Shown: one piece after another, positions 1-8,907 of the stretch
Position numbering within the stretch: the first letter of the stretch is position 1
How the letters are laid out: each line of letters opens with the position of its first letter
Origin: Acidimicrobiia bacterium
GTDB taxonomy: Bacteria; Actinomycetota; Acidimicrobiia; Acidimicrobiales; SKKL01
DNA: 64,000 bases
NCBI GenBank assembly: GCA_041676705.1
Contig: JBAYRL010000002.1
Coordinates: forward strand, 434,001 to 498,000
Direction: 5' to 3'
Translations under genes and position numbers: made by a program
Notes under the pieces: model-generated
What the model was told of the DNA's origin: nothing
The model's input: only the letters and a program-made list of their open reading frames with translations
Database searches by the model: none

Positions 1-468
1 GGAGACCACGGCGCTTATGGCACTCACGAAGGTTTTGGGGCCATCATGCTGCGCCTCTTTCCCCTCAGCTCCATTTCAATATTCCTGTCCGTTTTCGGCA
101 TGACTGGGGTTGCCCTTGGCCTAGTTGGGAACTCGACTGTAACCACCCTCGGGTTTGCCCTCGCGCTTGGACTTGGTGCCGGAGCATTAAACAGCACCGT
201 GTTTTCATATCTACACAAGAGCGAGTCAAACACCGCTGTAAGCGATTCGTCGCTAATGGGTGCCACCGGACACGTGGTGCTGCCTATTGGCATCTCGCGA
301 CGAGGTCGTGTTGCGCTAAGTATGCACGGCCAAACGGTTTACCTAAGCGCTCAACTGCTCGAAAGTGAAAACGGCACAAATCGCCTCGACATACACGCAC
401 CAGTTTTGGTGGTTGAAGTTAAGCACGGAATAGCAACCGTCGTCCCCATAGAAGAAAACTTAACCTAA
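1..468 (+). CDS. NfeD/YuaF-like membrane protein, partial (5' end outside window)
   Basis: The reading frame is open to the left edge, so the gene begins outside the window; an internal ATG lies at 46. The visible 155 residues show a short His/Gly-rich stretch, two hydrophobic segments (about residues 18-66) and a C-terminal beta-rich part that resembles the OB-fold of NfeD-like proteins. In that family the membrane part sits beside a flotillin partner and is thought to help organise membrane microdomains. The stop is 32 bp before the flotillin start, so the two are probably one operon. The family call rests mainly on this pairing and on the TM-plus-beta layout; sequence identity to NfeD is not obvious. 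Confidence 0.6.
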   Translation, partial: GDHGAYGTHEGFGAIMLRLFPLSSISIFLSVFGMTGVALGLVGNSTVTTLGFALALGLGAGALNSTVFSYLHKSESNTAVSDSSLMGATGHVVLPIGISRRGRVALSMHGQTVYLSAQLLESENGTNRLDIHAPVLVVEVKHGIATVVPIEENLT

Positions 469-500
469 TCTAACGAGATACCGCCCTGGAGGAATTACCT

Positions 501-1817
501 ATGACCGGCCTAGTACTTGGCTCGATTCTCGCCTTCATCATCATCGTGGTCATCTCGGTGGTGAACAACCTCATCATCATTTGCCCACCAAACCGCGTAG
601 CGGTGATTTCAGGGCGTACCCGACAACTAAGCGATGGTCGCACTGTTGGTTACCGTGCTATCCGGGGTGGTCGAACCCTACGGGTGCCGCTTTTGGAACG
701 GGTGGAATGGATGGAACTGAACACCATTCCAATTGAGGTGTCAGTGCAAAACGCCTACTCGAAAGGTGCCATTCCCCTCAATGTGCAAGGCATTGCCAAC
801 GTTAAGGTTTCAAGCCTTGAAGGGCTTCTGCAAAACTCGGTAGAACGATTTCTAGACGTGCCGCAATCAGAAATAGCAGCCATTGCCAAAGAAACCCTAG
901 AAGCCAACCTTCGAGGCGTGTTGGCCACACTCACTCCCGAAGAAGTCAACGAAGATCGACTGAAATTCGCCGAAACCTTGATCGACGAAGCAGACGACGA
1001 CATCAAGACCTTGGGCCTAGAACTCGACGTACTGAAAATCCAAAATGTGACCGACGAGGTGGGCTACCTCGACTCGGTTGGACGTCGCCGCACCGCAGAA
1101 GTATTAAAAGAAGCCCGCGTGGCTGAAGCACAACGCACCGCAGAAGCCGAAGAATCAGAGGCCCTCTCACGTCAGCGTGCCGAAATCGCCCGAGCCCAAG
1201 CCGACCTGCAAATTGTGGAAAAGCGGAACCTTCTTCGAGTGCGCGAGGCCGAACTTGAAGCTCTGGCAGCCGCGGCCGAATCAGAAGCGTTGGTAGCCGG
1301 TGAAAAAGCCCGGGTGATTGCCGAACAAGAACTTGAAACCGAACGGGTCAAGCGTGAAACACAGCGTTTGGAAGCCGACGTGGTTGCTCCCGCTAAAGCC
1401 GATCTGGAAGCCAAGGAGCTGGCCGCTAAGGCCGAAGCCGCCAAGATCATCGAGTCGGGTAACGCTCAAGTTGAAGTATTCCGCCGATTGGTTAACCAAT
1501 ATCAGGAAGCAGGCGAAGATGCGCAGCGAGTATTCGTCTTGCAGATGCTGCCCGACTTGATCGAAAAGATCACCAATACCGTCAGCTCGGTCGACATCGA
1601 CAAAATTTCAATCATCGATTCTGGCGGCACGGGCTCGGGCATTCCCGGCATGATGGGGCAACTACCCGGTGCGGTGATCAACCTGGTGGAACAGGTTGAA
1701 AATGCGACTGGTGTCGACCTGCTAAAAGCGCTGCGCCACACGCCGACCCAGCCCGCTACCCAGGTGGTCGCGGTGGAAACTAACTCCACTGACCACGAAG
1801 GGCCGAATACTCCTTAG
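501..1817 (+). CDS. Flotillin/SPFH-domain protein (YuaG/FloT-like)
   Basis: 438 residues. One N-terminal membrane segment (about 2-24) is followed by an SPFH/band-7 domain (about 25-200). A long Glu/Ala/Arg-rich coiled-coil region follows (about 200-330; repeats of the EA type such as RVAEAQRTAEAEE), then a Gly/Pro-rich tail. This is the layout of bacterial flotillins, which form oligomeric scaffolds on the inner face of the membrane. A good ribosome site (GGAGG at about 489-493) precedes the ATG. The upstream NfeD-like gene is the usual partner. The stop codon overlaps that of the convergent gene at 1814. Confidence 0.9.
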   Translation: MTGLVLGSILAFIIIVVISVVNNLIIICPPNRVAVISGRTRQLSDGRTVGYRAIRGGRTLRVPLLERVEWMELNTIPIEVSVQNAYSKGAIPLNVQGIANVKVSSLEGLLQNSVERFLDVPQSEIAAIAKETLEANLRGVLATLTPEEVNEDRLKFAETLIDEADDDIKTLGLELDVLKIQNVTDEVGYLDSVGRRRTAEVLKEARVAEAQRTAEAEESEALSRQRAEIARAQADLQIVEKRNLLRVREAELEALAAAAESEALVAGEKARVIAEQELETERVKRETQRLEADVVAPAKADLEAKELAAKAEAAKIIESGNAQVEVFRRLVNQYQEAGEDAQRVFVLQMLPDLIEKITNTVSSVDIDKISIIDSGGTGSGIPGMMGQLPGAVINLVEQVENATGVDLLKALRHTPTQPATQVVAVETNSTDHEGPNTP

Positions 1818-2185
1818 ACCACCGTTTCTTGATGCAAGGCTAAGCGCCAGCGCCCATCATTAAACACGTAGGTGCTGGCCACAATGGCTTGATATTCTGA
1901 CGCGAAATCGCGACGTGCCTGTACTCGATAAGTGAGCACCGCCGCTTCAGCACCAAGTGTCATAACCACCGGGTTGCGCAGCTTGAACCATGACCACGGC
2001 GGCATGTCCATGGCATCAAGGGCTGCTTCATGCTGCAGGAGACCGGCCCCAGGCAGCACCATTAGCGCATCGTCGGTCAACAATGAGCTGTAATAGGCCC
2101 GACCTCGCCCTTGATGTTGTGCCTCCCACCCTTCGGTCTCTAGCTGAAGCAGCACTTCTTGGAGCTCATTATGTGTAGCCATCAC
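1814..2185 (-). CDS. NTF2-like / SnoaL-DUF4440-type small protein
   Basis: 123 residues, no signal peptide, probably cytosolic. The pattern of an N-terminal helix (LQEVLLQLETEGW), a short Asp-containing turn, and a C-terminal sheet ending in GRWRLALHQETVV is typical of the NTF2 fold as seen in DUF4440/SnoaL-like proteins. These use the cone-shaped pocket for varied enzymatic or binding roles, so the function cannot be read from sequence. The gene is divergent from maf and convergent with flotillin; the two stops share bases (TTAG at 1814-1817). Confidence 0.6.
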   Translation of the reverse strand: MMATHNELQEVLLQLETEGWEAQHQGRGRAYYSSLLTDDALMVLPGAGLLQHEAALDAMDMPPWSWFKLRNPVVMTLGAEAAVLTYRVQARRDFASEYQAIVASTYVFNDGRWRLALHQETVV

Positions 2186-2282
2186 AATGTCCTTATCGTT
2201 GTACCGGCACGACCAGCGTTCCGACGCTCCACCTAGGGCGTCGCCTCGTCAACAAACTACAACCCGAACCGGAGGTTCATAG

Positions 2283-2888
2283 GTGTTATCTCAGTATCCA
2301 CAGGCCATAGTTCTAGCTTCGGCATCGCCTCGCCGACTAGAGCTGCTACGCCAAATTGGGCTTCGACCCATTGTGGAGCCAGCAGATATTGATGAAACCT
2401 TCGACCCTACGCTGCCATTAACTGATGCTCTGGTGACACTTGCCGAGAACAAAGCTAACCATGTGGCCAAACGCTACGCCGCCAACGTCACCCATTTCGC
2501 ACCGGTGGTAATTGGTGCCGACACCGTGGTGGTTCTAGACGGCCAAACCATTGGAAAGCCCACAAGCGCGAAAGATGCGGCCCAGACTCTAAGCGCACTC
2601 GGTGGACGCACCCACCAAGTGATGACAGGTGTCAGCGTTATTGACACCAATAGCGGGGAACGTTACCAAGGGTTGGCCACCACCGATGTAACCATGCGTG
2701 CACTAGAAACCAATGAAATTGATGATTATGTGGCTAGCGGGGAAGCTTTCGATAAGGCCGGGGCGTACGCGATACAGGGTCAAGCCGCCGTTTTCATTGA
2801 AGAGATTAAAGGTGACTACTCGAATGTGGTTGGCCTGCCCGTGGCGATTGTTTACCAACTGCTTCGCCAGATCAACAAAGCTCGATAA
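2283..2888 (+). CDS. maf: Maf-family nucleoside triphosphate pyrophosphatase
   Basis: 201 residues, the normal length. The N-terminal signature ASASPRRLELL (about 11-21), a central GADTVV and the late SGEAFDKAGAYAIQG block mark the Maf family. These enzymes hydrolyse dTTP, UTP or modified pyrimidine nucleotides to the monophosphate and so keep them out of nucleic acids; the DKAGAYAIQG form fits the YhdE (dTTP/UTP) type. It starts with GTG, with GGAGG at 2271-2275 seven bases upstream. The next gene, a pseudouridine kinase candidate, starts 9 bp after the stop, so a nucleotide-housekeeping operon maf-psuK-psuG is likely. Confidence 0.92.
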   Translation: MLSQYPQAIVLASASPRRLELLRQIGLRPIVEPADIDETFDPTLPLTDALVTLAENKANHVAKRYAANVTHFAPVVIGADTVVVLDGQTIGKPTSAKDAAQTLSALGGRTHQVMTGVSVIDTNSGERYQGLATTDVTMRALETNEIDDYVASGEAFDKAGAYAIQGQAAVFIEEIKGDYSNVVGLPVAIVYQLLRQINKAR

Positions 2889-2897
2889 CCTCAAAGT

Positions 2898-3821
2898 GTG
2901 ATTGCGACGCTGGGCGACCTGCTTGAAGATATCGTGGTACGGCCAATCGTGGCCCCCGAAGCTGGTACCGACACCCCTTCCCTAATCGACCATCGCCGTG
3001 GTGGCAGCGCCGCAAATGTGGCGGCCATGGTGTCTCGTCGGGGTGGACAAGCACGCTTTATTGGCTGTGTGGGCCAAGATGCTCGCGGCGCAGCGCTAGT
3101 GCACGAACTTTCAAGTGATGGTGTTGACCTGCGTGTTTCCTATTCGGCCGTAGAACCAACGGGCACCATTGTGGTCACCATCGATTCCCTGGGCGAGCGC
3201 AGCTTTTACACCAGCCGTGGAGCATCAACCCAGCTCATGGACTATCGGCCGGACTGGCTCGATGGCGTCAGCGCCTTGCACATCCCGGCCTATTCATTTA
3301 GCCAGGAACCAATCTCACTGACCGCCACCACCACGGCCATCAACGCCCGAAACCGGGGCATCCAGATCAGCCTCGATGCATCCTCTACTGGCCTGTTGAT
3401 GGACATGCCTCCCGATGCTTTTCATGCTTTGGTACGGGTACTTGAACCCGATGTGGTGGTGGCGAACGCCTCTGAAGCAGCCCTCTTGGGTCTGAGGGAA
3501 GGCAAACCACAACGAGGTGCCAAATTGACCATCATCACCCGCGGCGCCAATGCAACCTTGCTCATTGAACCCGATGGCACCACCCATGCCGTAGATGTTG
3601 AACCGGTCGACACGGTGATCGATACCACCGGCGCGGGGGATGCTTTTACCTCAGGCTGGCTGATGGCGCGAACCGCCGGTGCTGACATCCATGAAGCCAC
3701 ACAACAAGGTCATGAACTGGCCGCTTTAGTCTTGAACCAAACCGGTGCATCGATTCCGCCACTGACTTCCGCCTCAGGGGCCGAAGCTCGCAACGCTGCC
3801 GAGACCTCGAACACCAAATGA
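2898..3821 (+). CDS. psuK: PfkB-family sugar kinase, probable pseudouridine kinase
   Basis: 307 residues of the ribokinase/PfkB fold. It shows the N-terminal GGSAANVAA substrate-binding loop (about 34-42) and the C-terminal DTTGAGDAF signature (about 245), whose Asp is the catalytic base. The family phosphorylates sugars and nucleosides. The pseudouridine assignment comes from the neighbour: psuG follows after 22 bp, and PsuK and PsuG act in sequence (pseudouridine to its 5'-phosphate, then to uracil plus ribose-5-phosphate). It starts with GTG. Without the neighbour it could only be called a PfkB kinase. Confidence 0.8.
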   Translation: MIATLGDLLEDIVVRPIVAPEAGTDTPSLIDHRRGGSAANVAAMVSRRGGQARFIGCVGQDARGAALVHELSSDGVDLRVSYSAVEPTGTIVVTIDSLGERSFYTSRGASTQLMDYRPDWLDGVSALHIPAYSFSQEPISLTATTTAINARNRGIQISLDASSTGLLMDMPPDAFHALVRVLEPDVVVANASEAALLGLREGKPQRGAKLTIITRGANATLLIEPDGTTHAVDVEPVDTVIDTTGAGDAFTSGWLMARTAGADIHEATQQGHELAALVLNQTGASIPPLTSASGAEARNAAETSNTK

Positions 3822-3843
3822 CCCGCCAAGAAAGTAGCTCGCT

Positions 3844-4758
3844 ATGAACAACCTGGTTGTGGCCGACGAAGTGGCCGACGCCCTGCACGACAAGCGCCCT
3901 GTGGTGGCCTTGGAATCAACCATTTTTTCTAACCTAGGTTTGCCGTCGCCAGCCAATGCCGACGCGCTTGACCGCTGTCTCGCTGCCATTCGCAACAACG
4001 GTGGGGTACCGGCGGTAACGGCGGTGCTTGATGGCGTCCCTCGCCTGGGTATCACCCCCGATGAGCACGAGCGAATCTTAGGTAATGGGCGCAAAGCTGC
4101 CGCCCGTGATTTGTCAGTGGCCATTGGTCAGCACTGGTCTTTTGGGGCCACCACCGTTTCGGCTGCCTTGAGCTTGGCCTCAGCCGGTGGGGTGCAAGTA
4201 TTTGCAACCGGCGGAATTGGAGGAGTTCACCGCGATTCAGCTAGCACCGGTGATATTTCAGCCGACCTTGGCGCAATCGCAACGAAACCATTAGTAACGG
4301 TATGTGCTGGGGCCAAGGTCTTTCTCGACCTGCCCGCCACTTTGGAACACCTCGAAACGTTGGGAGTGCCGGTGCTTGGCTGGCGAACAAACGAGTTCCC
4401 GGCCTTTACTACGCCCACTAGCGGCCTGCCGATTCACACTCGGGTAGAAGATGCCAGCGAAGTAGCCCGTATCGTGAGGGCATCGGCACAACTTGGTCTT
4501 GCCACCGGAACGCTAGTTACGGTGCCCATTAAAGCGGAAGACGGCCTCTCCCAGTCCGAAATCGATCAGGCCTTGCAAGCAGCGCTTGACGCCGTTACTG
4601 AAGCTGGCATCGTTGGTCCAGCTGTTACGCCGTTTGTGTTAGAACACATTGCCGCCACAACCGAGGGTCGCTCGGTGCCTGCCAACTTAGCTTTAGCTGA
4701 ACAAAATGCGATGGTAGCTACCGAGATCGCCAGCGCGCTGCTCGACCTAGACGAATAG
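3844..4758 (+). CDS. psuG: Pseudouridine-5'-phosphate glycosidase
   Basis: 304 residues, the usual PsuG length. Recognisable blocks are ALESTIFSNLGLP (about 23-35, with the conserved Glu), ATGGIGGVHRD, STGDISADL with its Asp, VTVCAGAKVFLDLPAT with the Lys that forms the covalent ribose adduct in characterised PsuG, and GWRTNEFPAF. It cleaves the C-C glycosidic bond of pseudouridine 5'-phosphate to uracil and ribose-5-phosphate. It is the third gene after maf and psuK. No membrane or export signal. Confidence 0.92.
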   Translation: MNNLVVADEVADALHDKRPVVALESTIFSNLGLPSPANADALDRCLAAIRNNGGVPAVTAVLDGVPRLGITPDEHERILGNGRKAAARDLSVAIGQHWSFGATTVSAALSLASAGGVQVFATGGIGGVHRDSASTGDISADLGAIATKPLVTVCAGAKVFLDLPATLEHLETLGVPVLGWRTNEFPAFTTPTSGLPIHTRVEDASEVARIVRASAQLGLATGTLVTVPIKAEDGLSQSEIDQALQAALDAVTEAGIVGPAVTPFVLEHIAATTEGRSVPANLALAEQNAMVATEIASALLDLDE

Positions 4759-4874
4759 CGCCGAGCGTGTGGCGTGTGCGGGTCAACACCAGTTAGAGGC
4801 TGCGCGTGTGAACGGTGGAGAACGCTGCCGATCTTGGTTTGAGCACCGCGTTGTTGATGTTCTTTGTGCCGCGA
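4759..4874. other. Short convergent spacer
   Basis: This stretch between psuG and the small membrane protein has no start-bearing frame of convincing length and no clear hairpin with a T run. I see nothing specific in it. Confidence 0.4.
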
Positions 4875-5081
4875 TTAGGAACTTAGCAACGACGCTAAGG
4901 CCCAAATAGCAGCTACTGCGCCTATGGCCGCATAAATCAACGATCGGGCTAGCGGGGGCCGTTCCAGATCGCCTTCTTTGCGGGCTTGGGGGGGCCGCAA
5001 TAACGCCGCCAAATTACCCACTAAGAGGGCAGCACCCACCGCGAAGATAAGCCACGGTAAAAGATCGTCGCCTAAGAGCAC
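4875..5081 (-). CDS. Small two-TM membrane protein
   Basis: 68 residues with a GTG start. Two hydrophobic helices (about 8-29 and 47-66) are separated by a charged loop containing RPPQARKEGDLERPP. I do not recognise a family. The basic loop suggests both ends face out and the loop faces the cytoplasm. It stands between convergent psuG and the HiPIP-like gene upstream, from which it is separated by a strong hairpin terminator (5114-5148), so it likely has its own promoter. Confidence 0.45.
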   Translation of the reverse strand: MLLGDDLLPWLIFAVGAALLVGNLAALLRPPQARKEGDLERPPLARSLIYAAIGAVAAIWALASLLSS

Positions 5082-5105
5082 AGCACTATAGGTTAGCGAT
5101 CAGAG

Positions 5106-5148
5106 CCAAAAAGCTCACAGCGGAGCGCCCGAAAGCCTCCGCTGTGAG
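5106..5148 (-). terminator. Rho-independent terminator of the HiPIP-like gene
   Basis: A perfect 12-bp inverted repeat, CTCACAGCGGAG (5114-5125) and CTCCGCTGTGAG (5137-5148), encloses an 11-base loop. Read on the minus strand it is followed by GCTTTTTGG, giving a T run. It lies 8 bp after the stop of the minus-strand gene 5156-5401, as expected for its terminator. Confidence 0.85.
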
Positions 5149-5155
5149 ATTAAGC

Positions 5156-5401
5156 CTAGTTAGCAGGAATGGGTTCCCACCACTGGCACCACCATTCGCC
5201 GCCAACCAAAATACGAAGTTTCGGATGCCAGCAATACGAGATTTCAGCGGTGTTTTCCAGGTAGAAAAGGCAGTTATCGCAACGTTCGTCGTTGTACGGC
5301 TTTGCCTTCAAAACAGCATTATCGGCCAAGTGACGAAGCTCAATCGCCAGCTTTTCGTCGATCTCTTTCGGCTCTGGATCGGGAATTTGATAGTCGGACA
5401 T
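5156..5401 (-). CDS. HiPIP-like four-cysteine iron-sulfur protein, no export signal
   Basis: 81 residues. Four cysteines at 41, 44, 57 and 72 are arranged as C-x2-C-x12-C-x14-C, and the contexts RCDNCLFY and GEWWCQWW closely resemble high-potential iron-sulfur proteins, where CxxC, a single Cys and a final WC hold one [4Fe-4S] cluster. Known HiPIPs are exported by Tat and carry electrons in the periplasm. This protein has a charged N-terminus (MSDYQIPDPEPKE) and no signal peptide, so it is probably cytosolic. It is monocistronic with its own terminator. A structural zinc site is the alternative. Confidence 0.55.
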   Translation of the reverse strand: MSDYQIPDPEPKEIDEKLAIELRHLADNAVLKAKPYNDERCDNCLFYLENTAEISYCWHPKLRILVGGEWWCQWWEPIPAN

Positions 5402-5479
5402 GCCCCTTAGGGTACTACACCAGCAAAACCGCTTCCTACGAGCTAGATACGACCTTTCTATGGACTACATACATGGTTC

Positions 5480-6172
5480 CTATTGAAGCCGCGGGGGTAG
5501 ATTCTCGCTGTCACCCGATAGCACCAAATCAAAATCGGGTTCCACCACTTCATGTCTAGCCCAGACAAGGCGTAGCTCTTCGGTACCCTCAGCACGCTCC
5601 ACAATGGAGTAGGCCAGAGCACCCGTTAGTGGATCGAAACAGAACTGAGCAGCTTGTCCATAGGGCGGTGCGTGAATCACCCGGGCCAAGCGCAGATTGA
5701 AACAGTCGTCGTCACGCTCCAGTCGATATAACGGGATCTCCCCTTCGAAATAGCCATGCCAGCGAGCTATTTCAACCGCCAGCGTGGCACCATCGGAAAT
5801 ATCGTCGTCACGAGTTTCAAGACCATTGCTAAGCACTCGTCGTGTGGTGTTTTGCACCACAATATGTGGCAACTGCAACTCGGCACCTTCGGTTGTGCTG
5901 CGCTGGAGTTCAGCCACCGCCACATAAGTTGCGCTTCGGTAACGCTCCCACGCCAGAACGAACTCATCGATCAGAGACACCCCATTTGGCCCAATGGGCA
6001 CCACAATCTCGTCTCTAGCTGCGACTTTGATTACGTCCGACGCCATCCAAGGTAGCTTCGGAGACCACTGTGCCGCCGCCGCTCCAACACCACTTCCAAG
6101 GGCCAAACCGATAAACGCCCAAACCCATAACTTGGCCGACTGGCCAGTGATTCGCGCTGCGGGCATGGACAT
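5480..6172 (-). CDS. Membrane-anchored protein of unknown function
   Basis: 230 residues. One N-terminal hydrophobic segment (about 14-35, rich in Gly and Ala) looks like an uncleaved anchor, and the remaining 195 residues would lie outside the membrane. That part contains two cysteines (in DDDCFNLRLA and AAQFCFDPLTG) that could form a disulfide, and a block FCFDPLTGALAYSIVERAEG. I do not recognise a family. The gene is divergent from the alpha/beta hydrolase at 6253, with about 80 bp between for both promoters. Confidence 0.6.
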   Translation of the reverse strand: MSMPAARITGQSAKLWVWAFIGLALGSGVGAAAAQWSPKLPWMASDVIKVAARDEIVVPIGPNGVSLIDEFVLAWERYRSATYVAVAELQRSTTEGAELQLPHIVVQNTTRRVLSNGLETRDDDISDGATLAVEIARWHGYFEGEIPLYRLERDDDCFNLRLARVIHAPPYGQAAQFCFDPLTGALAYSIVERAEGTEELRLVWARHEVVEPDFDLVLSGDSENLPPRLQ

Positions 6173-6252
6173 GTCAAGAGCTTAGGGGAGGCAGAGTAGC
6201 GTTCAGATGTCGTATCGTCCTTGAAGGAAGCTTTCAAAGGGGAGAATGTTCT

Positions 6253-7152
6253 ATGACCGCCACCAAGTCTGGTATCGCCAAAAACGGCGACCTGGAAATC
6301 TATTTTGATGCTTTTGGAGACCCCTCCAAACCGGCGTTGTTGCTGGTCTCAGGCTTAGGCAGCCAATGCATTACCTATTTGGACGAACTCTGTGAGCGCT
6401 TCGTTGAAGCCGGGTTTTACACCATCCGCTACGACAACCGCGATGTTGGGCTTTCCACTAAGTTCTCCCATGTAGAACCCGACTTTGGGGCAGTCATTAC
6501 CGCCTTGCAAGAAGGTCGGGAACCCGATGTTCCCTATCGCTTGAGCGAAATGGCCACCGATGGCATGGCCGTCCTCGATCATCTGGGCATTGAAAAGGCG
6601 CACGTAGCTGGCATGTCGATGGGTGGCATGTTGGTGCAGACCATGGCCATTGAACACCCCGAACGTCTCTTGAGTGTCACCTCAATCATGTCTACTACCG
6701 GAGATCGCAATGTGGGGCGTGCCACTCGTCAGGCCAATGAACTATTGCTGAAACCAGCTGGCACCACCAAAGAAGACGCCATCGAAAGGGCTATTGAAGG
6801 TGCTCAAGCTTGGGGTTCACCCGAACATTTTGATGCCGATCGTATCGCCGAAATTACCGGTCGTTCCTATGACCGTGCTTTCTTTCCTGATGGCGTGGCC
6901 CGTCAGTTGATGGCTATCAACTCATCGCCCGATCGCACCGAAGCGCTTGCCGCTACGACCACACCCATGCTGGTTTTACATGGTGACCAAGACAATCTGA
7001 TTGACCAAAGCGGAGGGTTGCGTACTGCCGAGGTAACCCCCGGTGCCAAGCTGGTGATTCTAGAAGGTATGGGTCACGATCTGCCGATGGCTTACTGGGA
7101 CCGAATTGTGACCCTAATTAGCGATCACGCTCGTGAGGCGGTCCGTAGCTAA
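6253..7152 (+). CDS. Alpha/beta-hydrolase fold protein
   Basis: 299 residues. The nucleophile elbow is HVAGMSMGGM with Ser at about 122. The acid is probably Asp in HGDQDNLI (about 246), and the His is in GMGHDLP near the C-terminus (about 276), so the triad is complete. The oxyanion region GLGSQ and RYDNRDVGLS near the N-terminus are typical of soluble esterase/lactonase-like members. The substrate is unknown. The last 35 bp overlap the 3' end of the convergent manA gene. Confidence 0.85.
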   Translation: MTATKSGIAKNGDLEIYFDAFGDPSKPALLLVSGLGSQCITYLDELCERFVEAGFYTIRYDNRDVGLSTKFSHVEPDFGAVITALQEGREPDVPYRLSEMATDGMAVLDHLGIEKAHVAGMSMGGMLVQTMAIEHPERLLSVTSIMSTTGDRNVGRATRQANELLLKPAGTTKEDAIERAIEGAQAWGSPEHFDADRIAEITGRSYDRAFFPDGVARQLMAINSSPDRTEALAATTTPMLVLHGDQDNLIDQSGGLRTAEVTPGAKLVILEGMGHDLPMAYWDRIVTLISDHAREAVRS

Positions 7153-8065
7153 GAGCTAGAAAGTCACTCTGGGCCACGAGCGACCTTGGCCCAGCAGTGG
7201 TTGGAACCATAACGGTTTCACCGGCACGCAGTGTTAAGCCTGCTATTTCGGCTTGCCCCGCCACCACCAGCAACGCTCGCCAGCGCGCCCCCGGCGAAAT
7301 CACAAATTGCTCGGCATCGTGCCCGCTGACCGAAGGGCTGTGGCTAAGCCGATCAATTTCGAACCACGGGCAGCGCAACAGTTCTTCCACCCCTGGAGCA
7401 ACTTGGCGGACCACGGGACGTGGGGGTGCAACATCTAACTCGGCACAGGCCAAACCTTCGCTCAGATGCAGTTCTCGTCCACTCCGCCCCCAATCGAAAA
7501 GTCGATAGGTGGTGTCGGAAGCTTGTTGCAGTTCAAAAAGAACTAATCCACCACCAATGGCGTGCACCGTGCCCGCTGGGACATAAATAACTTCACCCGC
7601 ATTGACTTCGGTGAAGGCCAAAATCTCTGGCAACGAACCATCTTGGGCACGGCGGGCAACTTCCTCAGCCGATACTCGGTGCTTAAAACCCAGGTAAATA
7701 CCGGCACCTTCTTGGGCCTCGAGCACCACCCAAGCTTCGGTCTTGGCATCTCCAGTGGATGGGTGAACCTGCACCGAAAGACTCTCGGCGCAATCTAACC
7801 TTTTACCCAGCAACTCGATAGAGCCACCGAAAGCTTCGGGATGAGCAGCCACAACATCGGCCAAGTATTGGCCCTTATAGCTACCCGAACCAATAACAGC
7901 GAGCCCATGGGGGTGGGTTGATAAATCCCACGCCTCACCGATTTGTGGCCCCAGACGATTACCGCCCCAAACACGCTCGGCCAGGTGTGGCTGCAACAAG
8001 AAGGGTTCGTTCAAGGAACCGGAAAACACCACGGTCGTATCACTTCGATCGGTCTTGAGCGGCAT
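7118..8065 (-). CDS. manA: Mannose-6-phosphate isomerase, class I
   Basis: 315 residues, the short form common in bacteria. Zinc ligands are visible as QVHPS (Gln and His), a Glu in KTEAWVVLE and the His in YVPAGTVHAIGGG; LLQPHLAERVWGG and GEAWDLSTHP mark the N-terminus. It interconverts mannose-6-phosphate and fructose-6-phosphate, feeding mannosyl donors for cell-envelope glycans. It lies 2 bp downstream of hisG on the same strand, so it is probably transcribed with hisE-hisG. The 3' end overlaps the convergent hydrolase gene by 35 bp. Confidence 0.92.
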   Translation of the reverse strand: MPLKTDRSDTTVVFSGSLNEPFLLQPHLAERVWGGNRLGPQIGEAWDLSTHPHGLAVIGSGSYKGQYLADVVAAHPEAFGGSIELLGKRLDCAESLSVQVHPSTGDAKTEAWVVLEAQEGAGIYLGFKHRVSAEEVARRAQDGSLPEILAFTEVNAGEVIYVPAGTVHAIGGGLVLFELQQASDTTYRLFDWGRSGRELHLSEGLACAELDVAPPRPVVRQVAPGVEELLRCPWFEIDRLSHSPSVSGHDAEQFVISPGARWRALLVVAGQAEIAGLTLRAGETVMVPTTAGPRSLVAQSDFLALSYGPPHERDR

Positions 8066-8067
8066 GG

Positions 8068-8907
8068 CTATGGCAATACGGCGTCAGTCGGCAATGCCAC
8101 AATTCCTGTGGCCCCTAACGCCCGCAACGACGATAGTTTCGCCCACAGCTGGGAGCGTTCCACGACCAAATGAGCAGCTACCAGATCGTCGCGTTCAGCC
8201 AACGGGAGAACCGTTGGAGCGGCCAAACCTGGGAACACTTCTTGCAGACGGTGAATTTGGTCGGGTGGCAAATGCAGCAACAAGTATTGATGACGCCGAG
8301 CTGCCAAAGCAGCGTTTATTCGCAGTTCAAGGTCTTCCAAACCCTGGGTTTGCGAACTACGAACAAAACGCGCTTGGCATCGCTGCATTTCTGCCACCAC
8401 TCGCAAACGGTTGCGAGCCAAGCTGTTGCCGGTTTCACGTAAATCGACAATGGCATCAGCCATTCCCGCGGCACACACACCTTCGAGAGCGCCCCCCATG
8501 CCTACCACGGTTACCTCGACGTTGGCTTCGGCGAACCAGCGCTTTGTCACCTCTGGCATGTGGGTTGCCACCACAGCACGGTTAAAATCACCCACGGCTT
8601 TGCGTGTGTCGTCTTCACGGGCGGCCAGAACCAAGTCGGAACGGGCAAAACCCAAATCAATAGCGGGCCACTGGTCAATCTCGTATTCCAGTGCAATATC
8701 AGTGGAAATGAAGGCGGCGTTCAACCGTCCATTTGCCAACCAGGCAGCAGCATCGCGTGGTCGCATTTCAATAAACTCGATGCCTTCAATGGTGGCCCGG
8801 GCGTCCGCACCACGAAAGACACTGACCGAAAACCCGGCCTGGTCTAAGAGCACCAAGCACTCGTCACGCAGCCGACCCTTCGACGGTAAACCAACTCGAA
8901 TCGTCAT
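8068..8907 (-). CDS. hisG: ATP phosphoribosyltransferase (long form)
   Basis: 279 residues, matching the long, self-sufficient HisG with a C-terminal regulatory domain for histidine feedback. The N-terminus IRVGLPSKGRLRDE and the ADAIVDLRETGNSL block (PRPP-binding region) are diagnostic. It condenses ATP and PRPP, the first step of histidine synthesis. The start ATG overlaps the hisE stop (8904-8907), so translation is coupled. manA follows after 2 bp. Confidence 0.95.
   Translation of the reverse strand: MTIRVGLPSKGRLRDECLVLLDQAGFSVSVFRGADARATIEGIEFIEMRPRDAAAWLANGRLNAAFISTDIALEYEIDQWPAIDLGFARSDLVLAAREDDTRKAVGDFNRAVVATHMPEVTKRWFAEANVEVTVVGMGGALEGVCAAGMADAIVDLRETGNSLARNRLRVVAEMQRCQARFVRSSQTQGLEDLELRINAALAARRHQYLLLHLPPDQIHRLQEVFPGLAAPTVLPLAERDDLVAAHLVVERSQLWAKLSSLRALGATGIVALPTDAVLP

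Noticed and set aside
8055..8585. 176-codon plus-strand frame across hisG
   Set aside because: It lies fully opposite hisG, has no conserved feature and no ribosome site.
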